DNA from: Pseudomonadota bacterium
Lineage (GTDB): Bacteria; Pseudomonadota; Alphaproteobacteria; Rhizobiales; Xanthobacteraceae
DNA: 12,776 bases
NCBI GenBank assembly: GCA_963205465.1
Contig: CAUJKG010000189.1
Span: 1-12,776, forward strand
Direction of reading: 5' to 3'
The position numbers and the translations under genes are program-made. Under the pieces are notes generated by a model. The model did not search any database, was not told the DNA's origin, and saw only the letters and a program-made list of their open reading frames with translations. This document shows positions 1-5,794 of the stretch, piece by piece. How positions within the stretch are numbered: position 1 is the first letter of the stretch; each line of letters begins with the position of its first letter.

Positions 1-28
1 GTGAAGGAAAGCCGATAAACCAATCGCT

Positions 29-138
29 CGCGGGATGCCGGTTTCGCCGGTTCGCTCGCGGTCGAACTCACCTCTGCACTTTCTACCTTTTCGTGCAGAG
101 GGCCGTTGCAGCGCTTCTGGCGCTCACGGCATCCCGCG
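29..138. repeat. Nested inverted repeats
   Basis: A perfect 12-bp inverted repeat, CGCGGGATGCCG at 29-40 and CGGCATCCCGCG at 127-138, encloses a second one, CTCTGCAC at 72-79 and GTGCAGAG at 93-100 with a 13-base loop. An 11-base direct repeat, CGCTCGCGGGA, occurs at 25-35 and again at 187-197, just beyond the structure. No reading frame of interest coincides with it. It could be a non-autonomous mobile repeat, a structured RNA end or an intergenic palindromic element. The sequence alone does not decide. Confidence 0.45.
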
Positions 139-230
139 CGCCCTCGGATTCTCAGAGGGCGATCCTCATCAAACCCCGGGGCAAACCGCTCGCGGGAAGA
201 ATGGAGGTTGTCTTGTCTGAATTTTATTTC

Positions 231-345
231 TGTCATTCCGGACGCGCTTTAGCGCGATCCGGAATCCAGGACAGCACGGCAAAGCCTATCCAAGCAGCTT
301 CTGGATTCCGGGTTCGCTCGCTCCTGCTCGCGCCCCGGAATGACA
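231..345. repeat. Composite intergenic palindrome (two hairpins)
   Basis: The element begins with TGTCATTCCGG (231-241) and ends with its exact complement CCGGAATGACA (335-345). Each half is itself a hairpin. On the left, ATTCCGGA-CGCGC (235-247), loop TTTA, then GCGCG-A-TCCGGAAT (252-265). On the right, ATTCCGGG (305-312) pairs with CCCGGAAT (334-341). The inner flanks CCAG (266-269) and CTGG (301-304) are also complementary. From memory this pattern is a frequent intergenic repeat of Bradyrhizobium-like genomes. Its right end is 9 bases beyond the stop of the MetE-like gene, so it may act as an mRNA 3' stabiliser or weak terminator for that transcript. Confidence 0.8.
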
Positions 346-354
346 ACACGATTC

Positions 355-1380
355 TTACGCCACGCGCGACTGGCTGCGGCCCTCGTAAAGGTCGCGGCCT
401 TCCACCAGCGCGCGGATCTTGCCGTCGGCGATCGAGCGCTTGAGCATCCAGAAGCCGCAGTCGGGATGGATGTACTTGATGCGGCCCGCGCCGATCATGG
501 TCTCCGCGCGTTCGATCTGCCGCGCAATCGAATCCGCGCTCTCGATCACGGTGGATTTGATATCGACCACGCCGAGGCCGAAGCCGATCTCGGGCTTCAA
601 CTCGCGAAAGGCGGCAAGCTCTTCGGCGGGGCGATGCGCGTTCTCCATGACGATGTGATCGGCATGCAGCGCGTTCAGATATTTCATCAGTTGATTCCAG
701 GTGCCTTTCTGGATCGACTGGCCGCCGTAATTGCCGAAGCACAGATGCACGGCCGGCTTGGTCTTCACCGCCTTCAGCACGCGGTTCATCGCCTCCGCCG
801 CCCATTGCCATTCGTCCGGGCTGCCGGGGAGGTTGGCTTCGTCGATCTGCACGACATCGGCGTCGATATATTTCACCTGCGCTGCGAGCGCGTCGGCAAT
901 CGCGAAGGTCAGATCCGGCAGGCTCTTGTAATGCTTGTCGAGCAGCGTTTTCGCCAGCATGTGCGGGCCCGTCACCGTGAACTTGAACGGCTTCTTCGTC
1001 AGCGCCCGCGCGCGTTGATAGGCCTGCGGCAGGTCGAGCGTGCCGGAGCTGACCGGACCTTCCACCAGCCCCGGCGGCTGCGAACGAAAGCGCATCGAAC
1101 TCATCGCCCGATATTCGACGAGTTCTTCAAAGGTCAGCTTGGTGCGGATGCCCGCCATCGGCCGCACGAAATATTCGATCATGCCGTTGGTTTCGGGGTG
1201 ATTCACGTCGAAGCGCGAAAGCTCGCCGTCGCAGACCACATCGATGCCGGCCTGTTCCTGCGTATGCAGCACGACGCGGGTGGCGTCGATCACGGCCTGC
1301 TCGGAGGGAAGCGCGGAAAGCCATTCCGGTACCGGGTAGGAGCCGACGACGGTGGTTAGAATTCGGGCGGCACTCGACAT
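355..1380 (-). CDS. Cobalamin-independent methionine synthase (MetE C-terminal-like) family protein
   Basis: The 341-residue product matches in length and motifs the stand-alone zinc methyltransferase domain of the MetE/UROD-like barrel family. It starts with the typical TTVVGSYPVPEWL segment. The expected zinc ligands are visible: His212 and Cys214 (VHLCFGN), Glu246 (VMENAH) and Cys308 (HPDCGF). The conserved QIDEA segment lies near residues 178-182. Members move a methyl or alkyl group to or from a thiol, in the cytoplasm. Full methionine synthases are about 750 residues with a duplicated N-terminal domain, which is absent here, so the true acceptor is open; relatives include archaeal core methionine synthases and epoxyalkane:coenzyme M transferase. 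I chose the ATG at 1380 because AGGGAG lies 8 bases upstream; an in-frame ATG at 1401 has no comparable site. The gene diverges from the epimerase gene across a shared operator. Confidence 0.85.
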   Translation of the reverse strand: MSSAARILTTVVGSYPVPEWLSALPSEQAVIDATRVVLHTQEQAGIDVVCDGELSRFDVNHPETNGMIEYFVRPMAGIRTKLTFEELVEYRAMSSMRFRSQPPGLVEGPVSSGTLDLPQAYQRARALTKKPFKFTVTGPHMLAKTLLDKHYKSLPDLTFAIADALAAQVKYIDADVVQIDEANLPGSPDEWQWAAEAMNRVLKAVKTKPAVHLCFGNYGGQSIQKGTWNQLMKYLNALHADHIVMENAHRPAEELAAFRELKPEIGFGLGVVDIKSTVIESADSIARQIERAETMIGAGRIKYIHPDCGFWMLKRSIADGKIRALVEGRDLYEGRSQSRVA

Positions 1381-1423
1381 AGGATCACTCCCTGACTGCA
1401 TTGCTCGACGGTTGCCGGGCGTC

Positions 1424-1490
1424 TTGGAGCGCCCTAAGATCGCAAGTATCTAATTGGTTACTTATAGCGCGGCGGCGGCGCAAGCGCCAA
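1424..1490. promoter_or_regulatory. Divergent promoter pair around operator A
   Basis: On the plus strand TTGGAG (1424-1429) and TATCTA (1447-1452) are 17 bases apart and would serve the epimerase gene at 1527. On the minus strand TTGGCG (1490-1485) and TATAAG (1466-1461) are 18 bases apart and would serve the MetE-like gene at 1380. Both -10 boxes overlap or abut the palindrome at 1446-1461, the arrangement expected for a repressor that shuts both promoters at once. The hexamers are only partial matches to consensus, so transcription starts are inferred. Confidence 0.4.
1444..1463. promoter_or_regulatory. Operator A (TetR-type palindrome)
   Basis: The 16-bp core GTATCTAATTGGTTAC (1446-1461) is an imperfect palindrome with 12 of 16 positions symmetric, 16 of 20 when extended to 1444-1463 (AAGTA...TACTT). 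It closely matches the sites at 4549-4564 and 9664-9679; it shares the 11-base run TTGGTTACTTA with the latter. It lies 66 bases before the epimerase start and about 65 bases before the divergent MetE-like start. The likely binder is the TetR protein encoded at 8936-9604. Confidence 0.7.
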
Positions 1491-1526
1491 GCAGCCTCGA
1501 ACAAGAAACAGGGAAGAGGACACGCC

Positions 1527-2567
1527 ATGAATGTCGCAGCAGCGACGCTGCCGGAAAGGTTTCACGACGAGGCTGCGGTCGAGGACTTCATGACCGCGCC
1601 GTCCGATCTGCTTCGTGTGGATCTGGAGAAGGCGCCCGGCGACATCATCGTGCTCGGCGTGGGCGGAAAGATGGGACCGACGCTGGCGCGTCTCGCCAAA
1701 CGGGCGGCGCCAAACCGCCGCGTCATCGGTGTCGCGCGTTTTTCCGAAGCCGGCCTGCGCGAGAAGTTGCAGGCGTGGGACATCGAATGCATCGAAGCCG
1801 ATCTTTTGGATCGCGGCAGCATCGAGAAGCTGCCGAAATCGCCGAACGTGATCTTCATGGCGGGCCGCAAGTTCGGCTCGAGCGGTGCCGAGCACCTGAC
1901 CTGGGCGATGAACGCGCATGTTCCGGCCATGGTTGCTGAAGTTTATCAGAAATCGCGGATCGTGGCCTTCTCGACCGGCTGCGTTTATCCTTACGTCGAT
2001 GTGACCAAAGGCGGCGCGACCGAGGATGTGCCTGCAGTGCCGCCGCCGGGTGCCTATGCAAATTCCTGTGTCGCGCGCGAAGCGATGTTCGAGCACTTCT
2101 CGCGCAAGCACGGCACGCCGGGCCGGATCATTCGCCTGAATTACGCGATCGACATGCGCTACGGCGTGTTGCACGACGTTGCGGCCAAAGTGCACGCCGG
2201 CCGCGAGATCGATCTGACCGCAGGTCATGTCAACGTGATCTGGCAGGGTGACGCCAATAGCGCGATCCTGCGGATGCTCGCGCATTGCACCACGCCGACC
2301 ACGCCCATCAATATCAGCGGGCCGGAGACGATCAGCATTCGCTGGCTCGCCACCGAATTCGGCAAACTGTTCAGCACGGAGCCGAAGTTCACCGGCAAGG
2401 AAGCCTCCGACGGCTGGCTCGTGAACACGACGAAGGCGAGGGCGCTGCTGGGCGAGCCTTCGGTGCCGCTCTCGCGCATGATTGTCTGGACCGCGGACTG
2501 GATTTCGCGCGACCAGAAGAGTCTCGGCAAAGAAACGCATTACGATACGCGCGATGGCACCTTCTGA
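1527..2567 (+). CDS. NAD-dependent epimerase/dehydratase-like (extended SDR) protein
   Basis: The 346-residue product has an N-terminal Rossmann fold with the glycine-rich loop GVGGKMG at residues 44-50 after strand DIIVLG, and an extended-SDR layout: ADLLD near 94, FMAGRKF near 112, FSTGCVYPY, then the active-site stretch around Tyr177. Such enzymes oxidise, epimerise or dehydrate sugars or related alcohols with bound NAD(P). The usual Tyr-x-x-x-Lys motif reads Tyr177-Ala-Asn-Ser-Cys181, so the catalytic lysine position holds cysteine; the bases at 2067-2069 (TGT) are unambiguous. The protein may therefore be an atypical SDR with altered chemistry or a binding role. The start is the ATG at 1527 behind GGGAAGAGGA (1511-1520); an upstream in-frame ATG at 1401 precedes the operator and lacks support. 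It overlaps the GNAT gene by 14 bases, suggesting translational coupling. Confidence 0.85.
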   Translation: MNVAAATLPERFHDEAAVEDFMTAPSDLLRVDLEKAPGDIIVLGVGGKMGPTLARLAKRAAPNRRVIGVARFSEAGLREKLQAWDIECIEADLLDRGSIEKLPKSPNVIFMAGRKFGSSGAEHLTWAMNAHVPAMVAEVYQKSRIVAFSTGCVYPYVDVTKGGATEDVPAVPPPGAYANSCVAREAMFEHFSRKHGTPGRIIRLNYAIDMRYGVLHDVAAKVHAGREIDLTAGHVNVIWQGDANSAILRMLAHCTTPTTPINISGPETISIRWLATEFGKLFSTEPKFTGKEASDGWLVNTTKARALLGEPSVPLSRMIVWTADWISRDQKSLGKETHYDTRDGTF

Positions 2568-3408
2568 TTTTCAGATCGACGTATTGACGCCCGGCGAACT
2601 CGGCGACGCTGAAGCGCTCGTCAAGGAAGCAGGCTGGAATCAGACCGCAGCCGACTGGAGGATTTTCCTCGAGCTCGGCAAAGTATTCGCGATTCGCGAT
2701 CAGGGCAGGGTGATCGCGACTGCGGCGACGCTGCCTTATGGCGGCAAGTTCGGCTGGATCAGCATGGTGCTGATCGCGGGCAGCTATCGCCGTCAGGGGT
2801 TGGCGACGCGCCTGATGGAGCGCTGTATTTCCAGTCTTACCGAAGCTGGCGTCGTTCCGATTCTCGACGCCACTCCCGCCGGTCGCACGGTTTATCTCGG
2901 TCTTGGCTTTGAGGATTCCTGGCCGTTCCAGCGGATGCTTCTGCAGGAGCCGGCGAAGACCGAGGCCGCGGCGAATCCATCGGTCGAGCGCGTGGCGGAC
3001 AGCGACTGGGCGGAGCTCTGCGCCTATGATGCGAAGTTCTTCGGCGCGGACCGCAGCGCCATGCTCGCGCGATTGCGCGGCAGGCTGCCCGAAGCCGAGC
3101 TTCTTGTGCGACGGAACGGCAGGATCGCGGGCTTTCTGCTCGGCCGGGCCGGGCGGAGAGCCGCGCAAATCGGCCCGCTGGTCGCTGATGATGAAGATGC
3201 CGCGCTGACGTTACTTGAACACGCTGCCCGCGCCGTCACCGCGCCGGTCTATATCGACGTCATGGACGACAAGACGCGTCTTCTGGAGCATCTGCACGCG
3301 CTCGGCTTCGTGCACGAGCGGCCTTATACGCGGATGCTCTATCGCCGCCGCGAAAGCTTTCAGAAGCTGGCGCAGACCTTCGCGGTCGCCGGGCCGGAGC
3401 TTGGATAA
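2554..3408 (+). CDS. GNAT family N-acetyltransferase with second C-terminal domain
   Basis: The first about 130 residues of this 284-residue protein are a GNAT fold. The core strand pair GWISMVLIAG (67-76) is followed by the acetyl-CoA pyrophosphate loop RRQGLA (79-84) and by the late motif GRTVYLGLGFED (110-121). Residues about 150-284 form a second domain that resembles the C-terminal half of two-domain GNAT proteins of the YitH type, where it often helps bind the acceptor. The acceptor is unknown; acetylation of an amine on the substrate, an intermediate or a toxic side product would fit its place beside the catabolic genes. I chose the ATG at 2554, inside the end of the epimerase gene, because the family similarity starts there; an earlier in-frame ATG at 2482 lies deep in that gene. 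A strong terminator follows 7 bases after the stop. Confidence 0.85.
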   Translation: MAPSDFQIDVLTPGELGDAEALVKEAGWNQTAADWRIFLELGKVFAIRDQGRVIATAATLPYGGKFGWISMVLIAGSYRRQGLATRLMERCISSLTEAGVVPILDATPAGRTVYLGLGFEDSWPFQRMLLQEPAKTEAAANPSVERVADSDWAELCAYDAKFFGADRSAMLARLRGRLPEAELLVRRNGRIAGFLLGRAGRRAAQIGPLVADDEDAALTLLEHAARAVTAPVYIDVMDDKTRLLEHLHALGFVHERPYTRMLYRRRESFQKLAQTFAVAGPELG

Positions 3409-3414
3409 AAGAAA

Positions 3415-3449
3415 AGGGCCGGTGCAAACACCGGCCCTGCAATATTTTT
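3415..3449. terminator. Bidirectional intrinsic terminator
   Basis: A perfect 10-bp stem, AGGGCCGGTG (3415-3424) with CACCGGCCCT (3429-3438), closes a CAAA loop. On the plus strand a run of five T (3445-3449) follows 6 bases later. On the minus strand the stem is followed directly by a T-rich tract, the complement of AAAAGAAAA (3407-3415). It sits between the convergent ends of the GNAT gene (3408) and the binding-protein gene (3463) and can stop transcription from both sides. Confidence 0.9.
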
Positions 3450-3462
3450 CGTATTCGCTCGA

Positions 3463-4476
3463 TCAATAAAGCTTCGGCGGATTGATCGCCGGCATCTTGA
3501 TGTTCTTGTCGAGGAACTCGTTGGTATAAGCCGTCTTCACGTCATACGGCTTTTCCATCTTGAGGTATTCGTTGACGAGGTTGTAGTCGGCCTGCATGCG
3601 CTTGTCGTCATGCCAGCCGAGCGCCACGTTCTTCGAGGTTTCGTCGCTCATCAGGATCGAAACGAGGTGCCAGTTGGTCAGTTCGTTGTCGAACTTGAGC
3701 GCGCCGTTCATGTCGACCATCGCCTGCACGCAGGGTTCCGGCTTCTTCGCGCATTCGGCGAAGGCGCGCTGCGTCACCTTTACGAAGGCGGCGACCTTGT
3801 CCTTGTTCGCCTTCAGCCAGTTGGCGTTGACGACGAGCGAGTTGCCGTAGGGGTTGAGACCGCCGTCGCGCCAGGCGAGGAAGCCCATGTCGTCGCCAAG
3901 TTCGCGGGCGAACACATGATGCAGGTTGAAGAACGAGGTAGTCGCGTCGATCGCGCCGGATTTCAGCGCGGCAAGTTTCGCGTTGGCGTCGATGTTGACC
4001 CAGATCACCGAGTTCGGGTCGATGCCGTTCGCTTTGGCAAGTGCGGGCCACATCGTGCGTGCGCCGTCACCGGCCGGGTTGCCGATGCGCTTGCCGACGA
4101 GGTCCTTGATGCCTTTGATGCCCGAGCTCTTGCGCCAATACATGCCCTGCGGCGAGTTGGCGTAGATGTTCATGACGCCCACAAGGTTCGCGCCTTTGCC
4201 GTTGAAGAGCAGCACGCCCGCCATGTCGGAGAGGCCGATCTGGGACGAGCCCGCCGCCACCTTCTGCGCGGAAGCCGCCGAGCCGCGGCCGGCTTCGATG
4301 TCGAGGTCGAGGCCGGCTTCCTTGTACCAGCCATTCTTCAGCGCATAGAAATAAGGCGCATGGTCGCCGCCCACGACCCAGTTCAGGGTCAAGGTGACTT
4401 TCTGGGCCGACGCCGTTGCCGGTGCGAGCAACGCAGCCGCAAAAATCGCAGACGCAAGTTTAAGCGAAGTTCTCAT
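3463..4476 (-). CDS. ABC transporter substrate-binding protein, NMT1/THI5-like
   Basis: The 337-residue precursor has a classical signal peptide: MRTSLK, a hydrophobic stretch, then ATASA with likely cleavage after Ala24 before QKVTL. The mature part reads as a two-lobed periplasmic binding protein of the NMT1/THI5/SsuA group: LTLNWVVGGDHAPYFYALKNGWYKEAGL at the start (strand and helix around residues 29-56), then GLDLDIEAGRGS, a DLVGKRIG segment and a GNPAGDGART turn that would line the ligand site. Family members carry pyrimidines, sulfonates, aromatics and other small molecules to an ABC importer. The ligand cannot be read off. The start has a strong GGGAGGAGG at 4489-4481. The gene is transcribed away from the permease and ATPase genes that most likely complete the importer, and shares an operator region with them. 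Its own promoter lies at 4596-4568. Confidence 0.9.
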   Translation of the reverse strand: MRTSLKLASAIFAAALLAPATASAQKVTLTLNWVVGGDHAPYFYALKNGWYKEAGLDLDIEAGRGSAASAQKVAAGSSQIGLSDMAGVLLFNGKGANLVGVMNIYANSPQGMYWRKSSGIKGIKDLVGKRIGNPAGDGARTMWPALAKANGIDPNSVIWVNIDANAKLAALKSGAIDATTSFFNLHHVFARELGDDMGFLAWRDGGLNPYGNSLVVNANWLKANKDKVAAFVKVTQRAFAECAKKPEPCVQAMVDMNGALKFDNELTNWHLVSILMSDETSKNVALGWHDDKRMQADYNLVNEYLKMEKPYDVKTAYTNEFLDKNIKMPAINPPKLY

Positions 4477-4525
4477 CTGACCTCCTCCCGTAAGGCGATT
4501 GCCGCGTGGGCCGGTGATCCGGTTC

Positions 4526-4555
4526 TCGACATGCGGCAGATTTTCGATGTAACTA
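4526..4555 (+). promoter_or_regulatory. Candidate plus-strand promoter of the lyase-transporter operon
   Basis: TCGACA (4526-4531, one mismatch from TTGACA) and TAACTA (4550-4555) are 18 bases apart. The -10 box lies inside operator B. This would drive the lyase gene at 4666 and the genes behind it, with a leader of roughly 100 bases. It is weaker and less certain than the promoter on the opposite strand. Confidence 0.35.
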
Positions 4556-4564
4556 TCTAGTTAC
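4549..4564. promoter_or_regulatory. Operator B (TetR-type palindrome)
   Basis: GTAACTATCTAGTTAC is symmetric at 14 of 16 positions, only the central two bases breaking the dyad, which makes it the most perfect of the three related sites. It sits in the divergent region between the binding-protein gene and the lyase-transporter operon. It overlaps the candidate plus-strand -10 box and starts 3 bases beyond the minus-strand -10 box, so one bound dimer could block both promoters. The TetR gene is last in the plus-strand operon, so binding here would give autoregulation. Confidence 0.75.
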
Positions 4565-4567
4565 TAG

Positions 4568-4596
4568 ACGATATGAGCGGTCCAAGCGCCTGTCAA
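4568..4596 (-). promoter_or_regulatory. Promoter of the substrate-binding protein gene
   Basis: Reading the minus strand, a consensus -35 box TTGACA (4596-4591) and a -10 box TATCGT (4573-4568) are separated by exactly 17 bases. Transcription would start near 4561, inside operator B, giving a leader of about 85 bases before the ATG at 4476. The location also argues against the lyase gene starting as early as 4573. Confidence 0.6.
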
Positions 4597-4665
4597 ATGG
4601 CGCGGAAACAAGCGCAGGCGGCCTATCTGCCGCAATGCGAGGGACCCGCGGAAGGGAGACGCGTC

Positions 4666-5727
4666 GTGGCGTTACGCTGGAATGATTTGCCGGCTGATGT
4701 GCTGGCCGTGCTGCGGAAAGGGACCGTGATTCCGGCCCATCCGCTCGCGCTCAATGCTTCGCGCCAATTCGACGAACGTCGTCAGCGCGCGCTGACCCGT
4801 TACTATGTCGAAGCGGGATCGGGTGGGCTCGCCGTTGGCGTGCATACGACACAATTTGCAATTCGAGATGTTGGATTATACGAGCCGGTGCTTTCGCTCG
4901 CCATGCAGACGGCGCGTGAGGCCACCAAGCGCCCGCTCGTGATGATTGCGGGACTTGCCGGAAAAACCGCGCAAGCGGTGAAAGAAGCGCAGACCGCGCG
5001 CGGTCTCGGCTATCACGCCGGACTTCTTTCGCTCGCCGCGATGAAGGGCGCTTCCGAGGACGAAATCATCGAACACGCGAAGCAGGTCGCCGCCGAAATC
5101 CCGCTGGTCGGTTTTTATCTGCAGCCTGCGGTCGGCGGCATCGTGCTTCCGGCTTCGTTCTGGAAGCGTTTTGCCGGGATCGAGAACGTTGTCGCAATCA
5201 AGATGGCGCCGTTCAACCGCTATCGTACGCTCGACGTGATCCGCGGCGTGGTGGAAGCGGGCGCCGAAGACCGCATTACGCTCTACACCGGTAACGACGA
5301 TCACATCGTGCTCGACCTTGTCACCCCGTTCGTTGTCGTGCGCGACGGCAAGCCCGTCACCGTGCGCATCAAGGGTGGCCTGCTTGGCCACTGGAGCTGC
5401 TGGGTGCAGCGTGCCGTTGAATTGCTCGACCGCGCGCAGAAGGAAGCCGCGCAATCCTCCGTTTCGGCGGAGATGCTGGCGCTCGATTCGCAGGTTACCG
5501 ATTGCAACGCCGCGATTTTCGACGTCGCGAATGATTTCCACGGTGTGATCTGCGGCTGCCACGAAATTCTGCGCAGGCAAGGTCTCTTGGAAGGCACCTG
5601 GTGCCTCGATCCCAAGGAAACTTTGGGGCCGGGCCAGAAGGAAGAAATCGACCGCGTTTACGCCGCCTATCCGCACCTCAATGACGACGCCTTCGTGCGC
5701 GCCAATGTAGAGCGGTGGCTCGCGTGA
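4666..5727 (+). CDS. Dihydrodipicolinate synthase (DapA) superfamily lyase, not a true DapA
   Basis: The 353-residue product is a class I aldolase-type barrel of the DapA/N-acetylneuraminate lyase superfamily. The Schiff-base lysine is Lys179 (VAIKMAP), the catalytic tyrosine Tyr151 (GFYLQP); their spacing of 28 equals Tyr133-Lys161 of E. coli DapA. The threonine pair is Thr61-Thr62 (GVHTTQ), and YTGND near residues 208-212 matches the conserved GND/GDD turn. The position of E. coli Arg138, which binds aspartate semialdehyde, holds Val156, so the substrate is not that of lysine synthesis. A C-terminal extension makes it some 60 residues longer than DapA. It most likely cleaves or condenses a 2-oxo-acid type compound. 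I chose GTG at 4666 because GAAGGGAG (4651-4658) precedes it; the ATGs at 4573 and 4597 have no such site and fall in the opposing promoter. The permease gene follows after 67 bases. Confidence 0.85.
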   Translation: MALRWNDLPADVLAVLRKGTVIPAHPLALNASRQFDERRQRALTRYYVEAGSGGLAVGVHTTQFAIRDVGLYEPVLSLAMQTAREATKRPLVMIAGLAGKTAQAVKEAQTARGLGYHAGLLSLAAMKGASEDEIIEHAKQVAAEIPLVGFYLQPAVGGIVLPASFWKRFAGIENVVAIKMAPFNRYRTLDVIRGVVEAGAEDRITLYTGNDDHIVLDLVTPFVVVRDGKPVTVRIKGGLLGHWSCWVQRAVELLDRAQKEAAQSSVSAEMLALDSQVTDCNAAIFDVANDFHGVICGCHEILRRQGLLEGTWCLDPKETLGPGQKEEIDRVYAAYPHLNDDAFVRANVERWLA

Positions 5728-5757
5728 GGTATTTTTGCGGCTTGCGAGCCCCGGGCG

Positions 5758-5782
5758 CTTCCCGGATAGTCGGACCGGGAAG
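5758..5782 (+). other. Hairpin before the permease ribosome binding site
   Basis: CTTCCCGG (5758-5765) and CCGGGAAG (5775-5782) form a perfect 8-bp stem with a 9-base loop. It ends within the purine-rich ribosome binding site AGGGGAG (5781-5787) of the permease gene. No T-run follows, so it is not an intrinsic terminator. It could protect an mRNA end after processing between lyase and transporter genes, or tune translation of the permease. Confidence 0.4.
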
Positions 5783-5794
5783 GGGAGAACAGCC

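Larger units (their letters stand above)
1..354. other. Non-coding, repeat-rich intergenic region
   Basis: I see no gene I can support here. Short open frames on both strands lack a ribosome binding site, family resemblance and the codon pattern of the neighbours. The stretch holds nested inverted repeats in its first 140 bases and a composite palindrome at 231-345, listed separately. It lies downstream of the minus-strand MetE-like gene, so its structures could end or protect that transcript. The first 18 bases could be the last codons of a gene that ends at a TAA at 16-18, but this is too short to judge. Confidence 0.6.

Noticed and set aside
1..18. GTG AAG GAA AGC CGA TAA could be the end of an upstream gene.
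   Set aside because: Five codons give no family signal and any frame ends somewhere by chance; not listed as a gene.
35..443. Open frames of 61 and 116 codons on the plus strand.
   Set aside because: They run across inverted repeats and the composite palindrome, have no ribosome binding site, and their products are arginine/proline-rich low-similarity sequence typical of GC-rich non-coding DNA.
340..1359. A 339-codon plus-strand open frame opposite the MetE-like gene.
   Set aside because: Its product is rich in Arg, His and Asp without motifs, while the opposite strand encodes an intact enzyme with its zinc ligands. It is an antisense shadow.
1458..2540. Long minus-strand frame opposite the epimerase gene; similar long frames at 3610-4560, 4876-5808, 5678-6583, 7311-8258 and 10818-11999.
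   Set aside because: All are antisense to well-supported genes and show no motif or start site; long shadows are normal at this GC content.
4666..5727. Calling this gene dapA of lysine synthesis.
   Set aside because: The arginine that binds aspartate semialdehyde is replaced by valine, the protein is longer, and the context is an import/catabolic operon.
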